Of a DNA stretch of 64,000 bases, positions 17,540-27,075 are shown in pieces. The translations under genes were made by a program, and so were the position numbers. The stretch is from Bog-950 sp044228435 (lineage in GTDB: Bacteria; Bacteroidota; Bacteroidia; Chitinophagales; LD1), in contig JBGAUW010000002.1 of assembly GCA_044228435.1 (NCBI GenBank), positions 62,001 to 126,000 of the forward strand, written 5' to 3'. The notes beneath the pieces were generated by a model. That model saw only the letters and a list, made by a program, of their open reading frames with translations, did not search any database and had not been told where the DNA came from. Positions within the stretch are counted from its first letter, which is position 1, and the number at the start of each line of letters is the position of its first letter.

Positions 17540-18187
17540 TTAAAATATAAACTCTGAAGTAGTTTCGTTTTGCATTATAGTTACCTGCAAAGGAAACTTT
17601 GCGGAGGTGATAGTAGTTGGAAACCACTTACGGTTTTGAGGCACTACAATAAACAAACCTGAGGCGTCGCCCATTACTGAAAAATCGTGTGCCGGCGGTT
17701 GCTTTTCGTAATACGGAATACCATATTTCTCTTTTAGCTCGCTACAAAACTGCAATACATCGTCTACTACCAAACCAATTTCGCTTACACATAATATATC
17801 CGTAACACTAAAAGGTTCAGCGGTAGGATTGTTTAAATCACGTCGTGCTATTAACTCTAATATATTCCCATTGTTATCTAAAAAGTAAACCGACTGCGCA
17901 TTCCAGTTGGGAAAATCTACCAGATTTTCACTCTGAAAGGGAAGCATTTGGAACTGCTTAGCCAAGCACCACTGCAAGGCTTCATCCATTTTATTTTGCG
18001 GAATATTAAAAGCGAAGTGATACAGCGCCTTAGTGGTAGATTGCTGAAACTGAATAACAGAGTTGCCGATGCTAAAAGAAACAGATGTTTCCTGCTCATT
18101 AATAACAGCAAGACCCAGCCGGTTGTTATAAAACTGTTTGGTACCTTTTAAGTCGGCAGTTGAAAGAGTGAGTTTTAAAATATCCAT
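17540..18187 (-). CDS. VOC family (glyoxalase/dioxygenase-like) protein
   Basis: This 215-residue cytosolic protein has a vicinal-oxygen-chelate βαβββ repeat. The N-terminal half is clear: LKLTLSTADLKGTKQFYNNRLGL, VSFSIGNSVIQFQQ, ALYHFAFNIP and SVYFLDNNGNILELIAR, which holds the usual metal-ligand Glu. A second, weaker module follows (VSEIGLVVDDVLQFCSELKEKYGI, FSVMGDASGLFIVV). Substrate is unknown; relatives include glyoxalases, extradiol dioxygenases and resistance proteins. It is transcribed leftward and diverges from a small membrane protein gene. Confidence 0.9.
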   Translation of the reverse strand: MDILKLTLSTADLKGTKQFYNNRLGLAVINEQETSVSFSIGNSVIQFQQSTTKALYHFAFNIPQNKMDEALQWCLAKQFQMLPFQSENLVDFPNWNAQSVYFLDNNGNILELIARRDLNNPTAEPFSVTDILCVSEIGLVVDDVLQFCSELKEKYGIPYYEKQPPAHDFSVMGDASGLFIVVPQNRKWFPTTITSAKFPLQVTIMQNETTSEFIF

Positions 18188-18245
18188 ACTTTACAAATCA
18201 CGTTGTCTAACAACATAAAAATAGTTCATAATTTTGCAAAACAAT

Positions 18246-18494
18246 ATGCCTTTTAGCAAAACCATTAAACGTGAATTTGAAGTAGCCTTTTCAAAAAACA
18301 CCCAACCGGTGTGGCTAAGGATATTGAAATATATAGTGCTGGCGGGTTTAATTTTCCTGCTAAAGGATAGTAAATGGCTATGGCCTGTGCTAATTGGCAT
18401 ACTTAGCTGCGCCTTAGCCATACATTTTTGGTACCGGTACAAAACAAATGGATGGACCAAAAGCTACGGCGGTTGGAAATATGATGGCGGCTAA
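18246..18494 (+). CDS. small membrane protein, unknown
   Basis: The 82-residue product has an N-terminal amphipathic/basic stretch (FSKTIKREFEVAFSK), two adjacent transmembrane segments (ILKYIVLAGLIFLL and WLWPVLIGILSCALAIHFW), and a Gly/Trp-rich tail (TKSYGGWKYDGG). I take the ATG at 18246; a TTG four codons upstream is possible. I recognise no family. The stop lies 2 bp from the stop of a convergent gene. Confidence 0.7.
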   Translation: MPFSKTIKREFEVAFSKNTQPVWLRILKYIVLAGLIFLLKDSKWLWPVLIGILSCALAIHFWYRYKTNGWTKSYGGWKYDGG

Positions 18495-18496
18495 TC

Positions 18497-18892
18497 TTAA
18501 TCTATCAGGAAAGTTCCAAAATCCAGCACCTCACCTTCGTTCTTACTTAAGGTTGCCAGCTTACTAAAATCTACATTATCCCAAACCTTGGTTTGAAAGT
18601 GAACCACATCGCCTTTAAACAGTAGTATGTATAAATCTGGCAGGGTTTCAAAGCCCAAATCGTGATCGGTTATATCTGTAGGAAAAAAATGGATATGCGC
18701 CTCGCCGTTAGCGTCAAGCGGGGCATGGCCCAGGTATTCATCATCGCTTATCAGGTCGCGGTCGTATAAACGGGCCACGTACTCATCGCCGGTTACCGGC
18801 GCATTGGTGCCACGTTGTATAAACTTTGCCTTTACGGTCAATTCTACCTCAGGTTGCCAGTTGTTCAATACATTTAAAAATTCTCCGTGCAT
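18497..18892 (-). CDS. conserved hypothetical β-sandwich protein
   Basis: The 131-residue soluble protein has no signal peptide. Its pattern of alternating strands (VELTVKAKFIQRG, EYVARLYDRDLISDDEYLGHAPLDANGEAHIHFFP, DLYILLFKGDVVHFQTKVW) resembles transthyretin/C2-like β-sandwiches in which an acidic loop (DRDLISDDE) could bind a cation. I do not recognise a named family, and this fold suggestion is only from the pattern. It diverges from the DinB gene across a ~150-bp spacer. Confidence 0.7.
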   Translation of the reverse strand: MHGEFLNVLNNWQPEVELTVKAKFIQRGTNAPVTGDEYVARLYDRDLISDDEYLGHAPLDANGEAHIHFFPTDITDHDLGFETLPDLYILLFKGDVVHFQTKVWDNVDFSKLATLSKNEGEVLDFGTFLID

Positions 18893-19041
18893 GTTATTGT
18901 TGTTTTAACTACCACAAAATAGATGATTTTTTCTGACGATAAAGGGTGAAGTTTATCACATTTCCCTCAAAGCATCACAGGCACATTAACGCCCCTTTCG
19001 AATTAATTTCCATATTCGTAAACCCTAAACCCAATCACATT

Positions 19042-19536
19042 ATGCAATCAGAAGCTGCTTTACTTGCCGATACTTTTCAAAAAGTGCGCGACCTTACCAA
19101 ATGGTATTTCAGTTTACTCAAAAACACCGACCCGCATAAGGCCTGGGAGGTTAACGGACAAAAACTAAATACAGCCATTTGGACCGCTGCACACCTGGTA
19201 TGGGCCGAAGATTTTTTAATTGTGCGCAGCACCGGGGGCACCGGCAGCGGGCTTGAGTGGCTGGAACATTATAAAATAGCCAGCGATGGCTCGGCGCACG
19301 AAGCAAGCCTGGAAATGAAACCTGTGCTAACCTTATTAAACGAAGGGCACGAAAAAGCTATGGCGCATTTATTAACCCTTAGCGATGCAACCCTGGATGA
19401 AGAAAATATTTTTGGCTTTGGTTTTGGCGGCATAAAAACCAACCGCATGATGATACAGCATTGCATAAGGCACGAGGCCATGCATACCGGTCACTTAAGC
19501 TGGCTTTGCAAAATTAACGGCATAAAAGCGGTATAA
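19042..19536 (+). CDS. DinB family protein
   Basis: The 164-residue protein belongs to the DinB/YfiT-like four-helix bundle superfamily, putative metal-dependent enzymes. It shows the expected metal-ligand histidines in helical contexts: an N-terminal helix ending in the AAHLVWAEDFL segment and a C-terminal IRHEAMHTGHLSWL segment, the H-x3-H type pattern. I start at the ATG at 19042 (MQSEAALL); the longer upstream frame adds an extension without family match. The biological role is unknown; many members act as thiol-S-transferases or detoxification enzymes. Confidence 0.87.
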   Translation: MQSEAALLADTFQKVRDLTKWYFSLLKNTDPHKAWEVNGQKLNTAIWTAAHLVWAEDFLIVRSTGGTGSGLEWLEHYKIASDGSAHEASLEMKPVLTLLNEGHEKAMAHLLTLSDATLDEENIFGFGFGGIKTNRMMIQHCIRHEAMHTGHLSWLCKINGIKAV

Positions 19537-19564
19537 CACCCTACAAATTAAATACAACTCCGAT

Positions 19565-21385
19565 TTGAAAAAGCTAACTACAATACTTTTAACGGTGCTT
19601 TTAGCATCGTGCAACAACAGCACAAAAACCAAAACATACAGCATGGATGAGATAAGTGCAGAGTCGAAAAAAGTAAACGACTTTTTGGATTTGAAATTTG
19701 ACGAATTGGTGGCGCGCAACCCGGAATTTGCATCGAACCTGGGTTTGGAAACAGGCTACGATAGCTGGAGCGACCGCAGCGATGAAAACGACGATAAAGA
19801 GTTAGCCATAGCCCAACAGACTTTAGATTCGGTAAAGGCAAAATTTAATTTGGAGGCATTAGATGCACAAACAAAGTTAAGTGTGCGCATGCTGGAAGAA
19901 GATATTGACCGCGAAAAAGAGGGCAAAAAATGGCGCCACCATGGCTATGCAATAACCCAAATGGGCGGCGTGCATAACGACCTACCGGCGTTTTTAATCA
20001 ACGTGCACCGTATTGATTCGGTTACCGATGCCGAAGCTTACCTGAGCCGTTTAAGAAAGTTAGATAAGGTATTTGAGCAAACATTAACTGACCTGAAGAA
20101 GAGCGAAGAAATAGGTGCCATACCCCCACACTTTACTTTTAAATATGTAACGGACGATTTAATATCCTTTATAAGCGGACTGGATAAAAAAGATCAAAGC
20201 AATGTTTTATTGACTGATTTTTCGGAAAAGGTGGATAAACTGGCTATAGACCTTTCAACCAAAGGAATGCTTAAGAATGAGGCCTCACTTGTTTTAACCG
20301 GTTCGGTAAAAGCAGCCTACCAAAAACTATTAGACTACTGGACAGCGCTTGAAATAAAAGCAAAGGCAAATGGCAACAGAGGTGCATCGGCCTTAAAAGA
20401 TGGCGACAAATATTACGCCGAACAACTAAGGCACCATACCACTACCGGTATGACCGCAGAAGAAATTTATCAAACCGGGTTGAAGGAGGTGGCGCGGATA
20501 CAGAATGAAATGCGGGTGATAATGAAACAGGTAAACTTTAAAAGCGACTCGCTGCAGGAGTTTTTTAACTACATGCGCACCGACCCTAAGTTTAAATACA
20601 GCAACGATGCCAAAGGCAAAAAAGCGCTGGTAGATGATGCAAACAAGTATATTGATAGTATGCGCGTGTTGCTGCCCGAATTGTTTAATACCTTACCCAA
20701 AGCCGAGTTAGTAGTAAAGCAGGTTGAACCCTTCCGTGAAAAAAGTGCAGGCGGCGCTTTTTACGAAGATCCGGCACTGGATGGCTCAAGGCCCGGGCGC
20801 TATTATGTAAACACCTATGATATGGATGACGAACCGGTTTACCAGATGGAAGCGCTTACTTATCACGAAGCGATACCCGGCCACCACATGCAAATTGCCA
20901 TAGCACAGGAATTAAAAAATGTTCCAAAATTCCGCCGCTATGAATTCTTTACCGCTTATTTAGAAGGCTGGGCTTTGTATGCCGAAAAACTGGGCAAAGA
21001 AGCAGGCAAATACGAAGATCCTTATTCTGATTTTGGACGCTTAAGCATGGAAATTTTCAGGGCGGCGCGTTTAGTAGTAGATGCAGGCATACACACCAAA
21101 AACTGGACCCGTGAGCAAGCCATTGAATACTTTATGCAAAACACAGCCAATGCCCCCGGCGATATAGAAAAAGAAATTGAGCGGTACTTTTTATGGCCCG
21201 GCCAGGCAACCGGTTATAAGGTGGGCATGGATAAAATTTTAGCGCTGCGCCAACACGCTAAAAAGGAGTTAGGAAACAAATTCGATATCCGCCAGTTTCA
21301 CGATGTGCTGCTTACCAATGGGGCCGTATCGCTTACCGTATTGGAAGAGTTAGTAAACAACTGGATTGCCGAAAAGAAGAAATAA
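19565..21385 (+). CDS. DUF885 lipoprotein, putative metallopeptidase
   Basis: This 606-residue lipoprotein starts at TTG (19565; MKKLTTILL) with a lipobox ASC at Cys16. The DUF885 family core includes the zinc-binding motif HEAIPGHH (H434, E435, H440, H441) and a downstream Glu in the YLEGWALYAEKLG helix, the M2/M3-like gluzincin arrangement. Members are common in Bacteroidota and are presumed envelope peptidases; substrates are unknown. The gene lies 28 bp after the DinB gene and 8 bp before the metal-receptor gene, suggesting cotranscription. Confidence 0.92.
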   Translation: MKKLTTILLTVLLASCNNSTKTKTYSMDEISAESKKVNDFLDLKFDELVARNPEFASNLGLETGYDSWSDRSDENDDKELAIAQQTLDSVKAKFNLEALDAQTKLSVRMLEEDIDREKEGKKWRHHGYAITQMGGVHNDLPAFLINVHRIDSVTDAEAYLSRLRKLDKVFEQTLTDLKKSEEIGAIPPHFTFKYVTDDLISFISGLDKKDQSNVLLTDFSEKVDKLAIDLSTKGMLKNEASLVLTGSVKAAYQKLLDYWTALEIKAKANGNRGASALKDGDKYYAEQLRHHTTTGMTAEEIYQTGLKEVARIQNEMRVIMKQVNFKSDSLQEFFNYMRTDPKFKYSNDAKGKKALVDDANKYIDSMRVLLPELFNTLPKAELVVKQVEPFREKSAGGAFYEDPALDGSRPGRYYVNTYDMDDEPVYQMEALTYHEAIPGHHMQIAIAQELKNVPKFRRYEFFTAYLEGWALYAEKLGKEAGKYEDPYSDFGRLSMEIFRAARLVVDAGIHTKNWTREQAIEYFMQNTANAPGDIEKEIERYFLWPGQATGYKVGMDKILALRQHAKKELGNKFDIRQFHDVLLTNGAVSLTVLEELVNNWIAEKKK

Positions 21386-21393
21386 ACCTACCG

Positions 21394-22191
21394 GTGGCTA
21401 CCTATACATCAACCGACCAGCTTGGCGATACTATAACCTGCAATTTTCCTCCGCAGCGGATTGTATCGCTGGTGCCCAGTCAAACTGAGTTACTGTTTGA
21501 TTTGGGACTAGAAAAGCAAATAGCAGGCATTACCCGCTTTTGCATACACCCCGCTGACAAAGTAGATTCTATTACAAAAATAGGTGGCACCAAGCGCTTT
21601 GATATAGAAAAAATAAAAGCGCTTAAACCCGATTTAATTATTGGCAATAAAGAAGAAAACTATCGCGAAGGAATTGAAGAATTGAAACAACATTTTCCGG
21701 TTTGGATGAGCGATATTTATACGCTGGAAGATGCCTATAGCATGATGAATGAAGTTGCGCATATAACTGACCGCAGCAATGTGGGAGCAAGGCTTGTAGA
21801 AAAAATAAGAGAGGAGTTTAATAACCTACAAAGTTTTGGCGGCATTAGGGCGGCTTACTTTATTTGGCGCAAACCTTATATGGTAGCTGCAAACAACACA
21901 TTCATACACCATCTGCTCAAAAGCCTGGGTATTATAAACGTGTTTGAAGATAAAGCCCGTTACCCCGAAATAAGCATTGAGTCTATCGCCGAGTTGAAAC
22001 CCGATTTTATTTTCCTTTCATCAGAGCCCTATTCATTTACCGAAAAGCATTTTGAAGAATTTCAATCCTTCTCCCCCACTAGTAAAGTGGTTTTAGTAGA
22101 TGGCGAAATGTTTAGCTGGTATGGTAGCCGCTTGCAATATGCCCCTGCCTACTTTGAAAAACTGCGGTCAGAGTTGACCCGTTATTTTTGA
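21394..22191 (+). CDS. helical-backbone metal receptor (BtuF-like), no signal peptide
   Basis: The 265-residue protein has the BtuF/TroA-like fold signature: PQRIVSLVPSQTELLFDLGLEKQIAGIT, TKIGGTKRFDIEKIKALKPDLIIGNKEEN, a long linking helix, and SIESIAELKPDFIFLSSEPY. Relatives bind cobalamin, haem or metal chelates for ABC import. No secretion signal is visible from the GTG start (MATYTSTDQ), as in many Bacteroidota homologues, so its compartment is unclear. It follows the DUF885 gene by 8 bp. Its 3' end overlaps the convergent tamB 3' end by 10 bp. Confidence 0.85.
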   Translation: MATYTSTDQLGDTITCNFPPQRIVSLVPSQTELLFDLGLEKQIAGITRFCIHPADKVDSITKIGGTKRFDIEKIKALKPDLIIGNKEENYREGIEELKQHFPVWMSDIYTLEDAYSMMNEVAHITDRSNVGARLVEKIREEFNNLQSFGGIRAAYFIWRKPYMVAANNTFIHHLLKSLGIINVFEDKARYPEISIESIAELKPDFIFLSSEPYSFTEKHFEEFQSFSPTSKVVLVDGEMFSWYGSRLQYAPAYFEKLRSELTRYF

Positions 22192-25100
22192 CCTACCGGA
22201 GGTATTTCCACATTATCCTCTTTAGTGCCCTGCTCTGCCTTTTTCTTTTTATCAGCTTTCTTCTTCTTATTGGGGTTGCTAAATAACTCTTTCGGCGTGT
22301 CGAACTCCTTACGGTATGATATTCCTACACCGGTGCGGTTGGTATTGCGCGAGTTATAGTAATCGTAGTTAGTGCGATTAAAAGCCTTTGCGCTCCAGCG
22401 CCCATCGGGTGTAAGCGAATACTGGATTTGAAAATCGCCGGTGGGTATAACCGAGCGCGAACCCGCACCGCTGGTAGGGTCGGTAGCCGATGAATTTCCA
22501 AAATCAATATTACCGCCAGCGTTAATAGTTAAGCGGTTATTAAGCAACCTTTGCTGCAACGCAAGCTGCAGTTCCCGCCGGGTATCTAATGAGTTAGTGC
22601 CTACTACCGTTGGGCTTGATGTAGTTTGATCGTACTGCCGGTAACCAATATTTATATCCAGGTTGCGCAACGCATCGTTACCCGAGTAATCGAGCAAATT
22701 ACCAAGGTAGTTACTTAGCTGCGACGATAGAAACTCGCTCACCGTATTAGCAGCAGTAGCACCTGCGTAATTACCCTTGCCCAATGCATCGGTGGTGCTG
22801 CCGTTAGGTAAAAAACGGTTCATTACAAGTAACCCAAACACTTGCTTGTTCAAATCAGATTCGTTCAGCTTAAGCAAGTTAAGTTTCTGGTCGACATAAC
22901 TCCTAATAGTAGGGTCAAGGTCCAAAGCCTGTATAGAGAAAGCAATATTTGGCTTCTCCAGAATACCTGTAAGGTTCATGAACAGCTTAATAGGTACCCG
23001 GTTACGGGCCGAAGAGGACAGCAACGTGTTTGATTCTAACTCGGATGGTAAAAACAAATCCGATACCGATGCCCTTACATCATAAGTAGCGTTTACGTTC
23101 AAGCCGGCTTTATATACATCGCCTGTAAAATGTATAACGCCGCCCTTATTCAAATCAAAACGTTTGTTCACCACGCTTTGCAGGGTAAACAGGTAATTCC
23201 CTCTGTCAATTTCATAATCGCCATCAATGGTCATATTACCTACCCTTGGTATTTCAATTTTTAAAGGGCCATGGCCATAAGCAGTAAGTATATCGCCTGT
23301 AGATGGATTCAGAATTATATCCATGCGCGCATCTTCGGTAGCATCTACCTTCAATTTAAAGTTTACGCCGTTCAGCTTTAACTGTGGTGGTTTAGCGGTG
23401 CTCTGCTCCTCTTTACCATTACTAAACTTATAGAAGCTATACTTATTCGTTTCGAACGAAGAGTTAATAGGCAACTTGCACCAGGTGCCGGGCAAAGTTT
23501 TGGCATAAGCGCTAATCAATAAAGTGCTTATTGGCCCCCAAAACGTAACATTGCCCTCGCCATAAGCCTCGCCATAAAAATTAGGGCTTTCTTTAGGGGT
23601 CGTATTTAAAAACTGGGCACGCGGGGTGGTAACTTTTAAATCTAAAGCAAACTGCTTAAAGCTTTCGTGGTTAATACGACCAGTGCCATAAAGTGGATCA
23701 TTATTCTTATCATGTATAGTAAGAGTGCCCACATCAAATCCGTGCTCATCCACAGTAACCTTCTGGTTCATTACATGGAACGTTGTGTTTAGGAACGAAA
23801 CGGTAACCGTATCATTCACAAGCCAAACCTCTCCTTTTAGCAAAGGCTTTTTAAGGTTACCATGCACGTTTATTTTAGCAGTGGCATAACCGCGGCAGTT
23901 TTTCACATACTTCTCAAAAAACTTATAGTTCAAAAAGTTAAGTGACAGGTGCCGCGCGTCTACATCAATATCCAGCCCCTGCTTGGTAGGGTCTAACGAA
24001 ATAGCCCCTTTAGCCTCAATATAATTAGCCGGGCCTTTTACCGATGCATAAACCTTTATGCTTTTACCGGTTTCATCCAGAGTAGACTCTAAATCAATAT
24101 CGCCAATCATTTCAGGCCCCAGTTTAAACTCATTCACTACCAGGTTGGCAAACACTTTGGGCTTGTAAAACAAGTCTTCTATAATCAGCTTACCATTCAT
24201 AGCACCGCTCATATCCTTCATCTTCTGCGTAAAAATGCCGGTAAAGTCGCTTATATCGGTATTATCCAATACCAGCTTTAGCGAGGTAGAGGTATCGTCT
24301 TTCAGGTAACTGCTTATAAAAATTGTTTGGTCGTAAGTTTTAAATACCAGGTTGCGGCTGGTTATCTTTTTACCCTCTACAATAATTTCGTTGTTGGGTA
24401 AAAAGTGCCAGTTATAGTTTGCCAGCTTTACATCCGATGGCTCTAAGCGGATAACTGCCTGCCCCTTTTGTGGTGTAAGAAAGGCCGTAATGTTGGCATA
24501 ATTAAATCGCCTTTTATCAGCCACCAGCACATCAAAACGAATGTCTTTATTTTCCATTGTTTTAGTAACAATGGCTACCGTATCCATCATTACGCTATCG
24601 GCGCCGTACACCTTATCAATGGTAGTTCTAAAATCAATATCTCCCTTTCTAAAACTGGAATTAATATCAATCCGGCGGGCATCATAGCCGGCAATTTTCA
24701 ATTGCGGAATATTGGCTTCTACATTCAGCTTATGATTTTCGCTGTTAAAATCAACCAGCACATGCGAGTTGCGAATCATATAAAACTGTGGGTATAAAAT
24801 ACGCGTTAAATTACCCGGCTCGTAAATGCGTATATCGGCTGAAAAGTTTTGCGCATTTATATGGTTGGTATCTACATAATCCTTGGTAAAAGTATACTTA
24901 GCAAATTCCAACAAGGCACTGGGCAATTCAGTAAGCGTAAAGTTTCCGCTCATTTCAGCCTCGGCAAAATCTGAGTTTAAAACAATCTCCTTCTTTTGGT
25001 CGGCCAATAGCTTGGCATCCAGCTTAAGGTACTTAATCAGTGCGCTTAAAGTATCGCGCCTTATTAAAACATTTTTCAAATCAATCCCCCCTACCAAATC

Positions 25101-27026
25101 ATCCACCTTAGCGCCTTTAAAATCAGATTTAATTTGGCCCGATACAGCAAAGTCTTCTTTAACCAGGTTCAGGTTTTTAAGCTTTGCCCAACGCACATCG
25201 GCATCAAAATTAAATTCAGGTATTTGTTTAGAAAGGTCTGCGCGGCCATTAAAATCCAAATCCAGGTTATCGTCATGTATCTGAAACAATCCATTAAACG
25301 ATTTGCGCACTACATACCCGTTTACCTGTATATCCTTATACTCATAGTTTTTAAGGGTAATGCTCGAAACGTTTGCTTCTAAGTTAGCATACAAACTTTC
25401 CAGCGTTAAACCCCCGCCGTTTATTTTTCCATTAAGCGATACCTTACCCAGGTTAACTTCGTTATTAAAATACTTACCAAGGTCAAATTCATTTAAAGCC
25501 AGCGCCCCTTTATACGATGCCTTGTTGTGCTTTTTATCATACTTAAAGTTTACGTCGGTAGTTGCCGAACCTATAGAGGTTACCAACTTACCGTTCGATA
25601 CAAAGTCGGTAACGAAACCATCCAGTGAACCACTGTAATACAACAGGCCCAGATTATTTACGTTAGGCGGTAGCTTAAGCCCCGGGTAAAAACGCCTCAC
25701 ATCATCCATGGTAGTAGAGAGACGCTTAACCCGCACGTTCAACGAGGTTTCGTAAATATTAGGCAGGCCACGTGTATAAAAATCGCCTTTAAATACCGTA
25801 TGGTTACCACCGTGTATTTCTATACCCCTGCCTTTAAGGTTATTTACCCGTCCATCCAATTCGCCGCTTATGGTAAACGTATTGTGCTCCATTTTATCAA
25901 TGCCGTGCACAAAGTAACCAAGGTCTTTAAGCGATAATTTAGTATCGGTAAAGTCGGCCTTAATACGCATGGCATTTATAAAATCTTTAAAGTCGCGGTA
26001 TACGTTAAACCTAAAGCTCAGGTAATCTTTAATCTCGCTGTTGGGGGTGGTAAGCTTAAGGTTAGCCAGTGTAATATCGTTGGTAGATACACGGGCCTGC
26101 GTGGTAAGATTTACCAACTCAAACCCACTGCGCTCTTTGGCCGATAGGTGGGTTACCTTAGCAAGAATACTATCGGCATCTATAGTGCCGTTTTCGGCAA
26201 ACAGGTTAATATCTTTTACATCCAAATGCCTAAAGTCCATACCGCGTGGCAGTAGCGTATCGTTGCTGTGGTTGGTTAGCTTAAAATGGGTTTGCGTAAG
26301 TGCAAACTCGTCAAACTTTACCGTTAAACCGCCCAACATAAAATGCACATGCATGGTATCATCCGGGCCGGGTCCTTTAGGCCGTTTAAAAAGTTCTATA
26401 GCCACCTGCGCCCCATCCAACTTAGCGGTGGCTATATCTACAATTTTCGTATCCATGCTAAAATCCTTTACCGCCACTGCCAGCAAAGGCACACCTACCC
26501 TTACATCCGTTCCGGCCCGCTCATCCCAAAACCTAAAATCGGTATTAAGCAATTCCAGGTCTTTCAAATCCATGTTCCAGGTAAACTTTGTTTTTACCGT
26601 ATCTTCTTTTGCCTTGGTAGAACTAAACGATTTAAACAACTCGGTAATGTTCAATTGCCCGTCGTACCCTTTATGCAAGTGTACTACTGCCCCATTCAGT
26701 AAAACTTTGCTTACAACTATTTCTTTCTTTAGCAGCTCAAACACTTTAAAATTTATGCGCAGTTCGCGCGCGCTTATCAGCGTATCCTTATTATGGTCTT
26801 CCAGGTAAAAGTTTATCAGGTCGGCTTTATTAAAAAAAGTTATTTCTACACGGTCTATTTCAACGCGGGTATTAAGCGATTTAGAAAGTATAGAGGCAAA
26901 TTTGTGGGCTATAAAAGTTTGCACTGTTGGGTAGCGCAACGCAAAAATTAAGCCCGCCGACAGCGCAACAAAAACTATAAAAACAATAAGAAAAACTCTA
27001 ACAACTTTCTTCGCCAATCGGTGCAC
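22182..27026 (-). CDS. tamB: TamB/YtfN-like translocation and assembly (DUF490) protein
   Basis: This 1614-residue inner-membrane-anchored protein spans the periplasm as a long β-helical groove. It has one N-terminal signal-anchor (VFLIVFIVFVALSAGLIFAL), an AsmA-like start (NTRVEIDRVEITFFNKADLINF), thousands of bases of repetitive β-strands, and the C-terminal TamB domain (VPIKLFMNLTGILEKPNIAFSI, LNLLKLNESDLNKQVFGLLV, DINIGYRQYD). The tail is Lys-rich (PNKKKKADKKKKAEQ). TamB-type proteins carry phospholipid to, or assist protein insertion in, the outer membrane. The start is GTG at 27026; an upstream ATG is followed at once by a stop. It is divergent from tsaD (49 bp), a neighbour order common in Bacteroidota. 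Confidence 0.93.
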   Translation of the reverse strand: MHRLAKKVVRVFLIVFIVFVALSAGLIFALRYPTVQTFIAHKFASILSKSLNTRVEIDRVEITFFNKADLINFYLEDHNKDTLISARELRINFKVFELLKKEIVVSKVLLNGAVVHLHKGYDGQLNITELFKSFSSTKAKEDTVKTKFTWNMDLKDLELLNTDFRFWDERAGTDVRVGVPLLAVAVKDFSMDTKIVDIATAKLDGAQVAIELFKRPKGPGPDDTMHVHFMLGGLTVKFDEFALTQTHFKLTNHSNDTLLPRGMDFRHLDVKDINLFAENGTIDADSILAKVTHLSAKERSGFELVNLTTQARVSTNDITLANLKLTTPNSEIKDYLSFRFNVYRDFKDFINAMRIKADFTDTKLSLKDLGYFVHGIDKMEHNTFTISGELDGRVNNLKGRGIEIHGGNHTVFKGDFYTRGLPNIYETSLNVRVKRLSTTMDDVRRFYPGLKLPPNVNNLGLLYYSGSLDGFVTDFVSNGKLVTSIGSATTDVNFKYDKKHNKASYKGALALNEFDLGKYFNNEVNLGKVSLNGKINGGGLTLESLYANLEANVSSITLKNYEYKDIQVNGYVVRKSFNGLFQIHDDNLDLDFNGRADLSKQIPEFNFDADVRWAKLKNLNLVKEDFAVSGQIKSDFKGAKVDDLVGGIDLKNVLIRRDTLSALIKYLKLDAKLLADQKKEIVLNSDFAEAEMSGNFTLTELPSALLEFAKYTFTKDYVDTNHINAQNFSADIRIYEPGNLTRILYPQFYMIRNSHVLVDFNSENHKLNVEANIPQLKIAGYDARRIDINSSFRKGDIDFRTTIDKVYGADSVMMDTVAIVTKTMENKDIRFDVLVADKRRFNYANITAFLTPQKGQAVIRLEPSDVKLANYNWHFLPNNEIIVEGKKITSRNLVFKTYDQTIFISSYLKDDTSTSLKLVLDNTDISDFTGIFTQKMKDMSGAMNGKLIIEDLFYKPKVFANLVVNEFKLGPEMIGDIDLESTLDETGKSIKVYASVKGPANYIEAKGAISLDPTKQGLDIDVDARHLSLNFLNYKFFEKYVKNCRGYATAKINVHGNLKKPLLKGEVWLVNDTVTVSFLNTTFHVMNQKVTVDEHGFDVGTLTIHDKNNDPLYGTGRINHESFKQFALDLKVTTPRAQFLNTTPKESPNFYGEAYGEGNVTFWGPISTLLISAYAKTLPGTWCKLPINSSFETNKYSFYKFSNGKEEQSTAKPPQLKLNGVNFKLKVDATEDARMDIILNPSTGDILTAYGHGPLKIEIPRVGNMTIDGDYEIDRGNYLFTLQSVVNKRFDLNKGGVIHFTGDVYKAGLNVNATYDVRASVSDLFLPSELESNTLLSSSARNRVPIKLFMNLTGILEKPNIAFSIQALDLDPTIRSYVDQKLNLLKLNESDLNKQVFGLLVMNRFLPNGSTTDALGKGNYAGATAANTVSEFLSSQLSNYLGNLLDYSGNDALRNLDINIGYRQYDQTTSSPTVVGTNSLDTRRELQLALQQRLLNNRLTINAGGNIDFGNSSATDPTSGAGSRSVIPTGDFQIQYSLTPDGRWSAKAFNRTNYDYYNSRNTNRTGVGISYRKEFDTPKELFSNPNKKKKADKKKKAEQGTKEDNVEIPPVGQK

Positions 27027-27075
27027 TTTAATTCATAAACAACGCAGTTAAGTTTTTTTATTCGATTTTAGCCCC

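Noticed and set aside
26041..26808. A 255-codon plus-strand frame inside tamB.
   Set aside because: Shadow of the tamB codon pattern; hydrophobic and serine-rich without any family feature.
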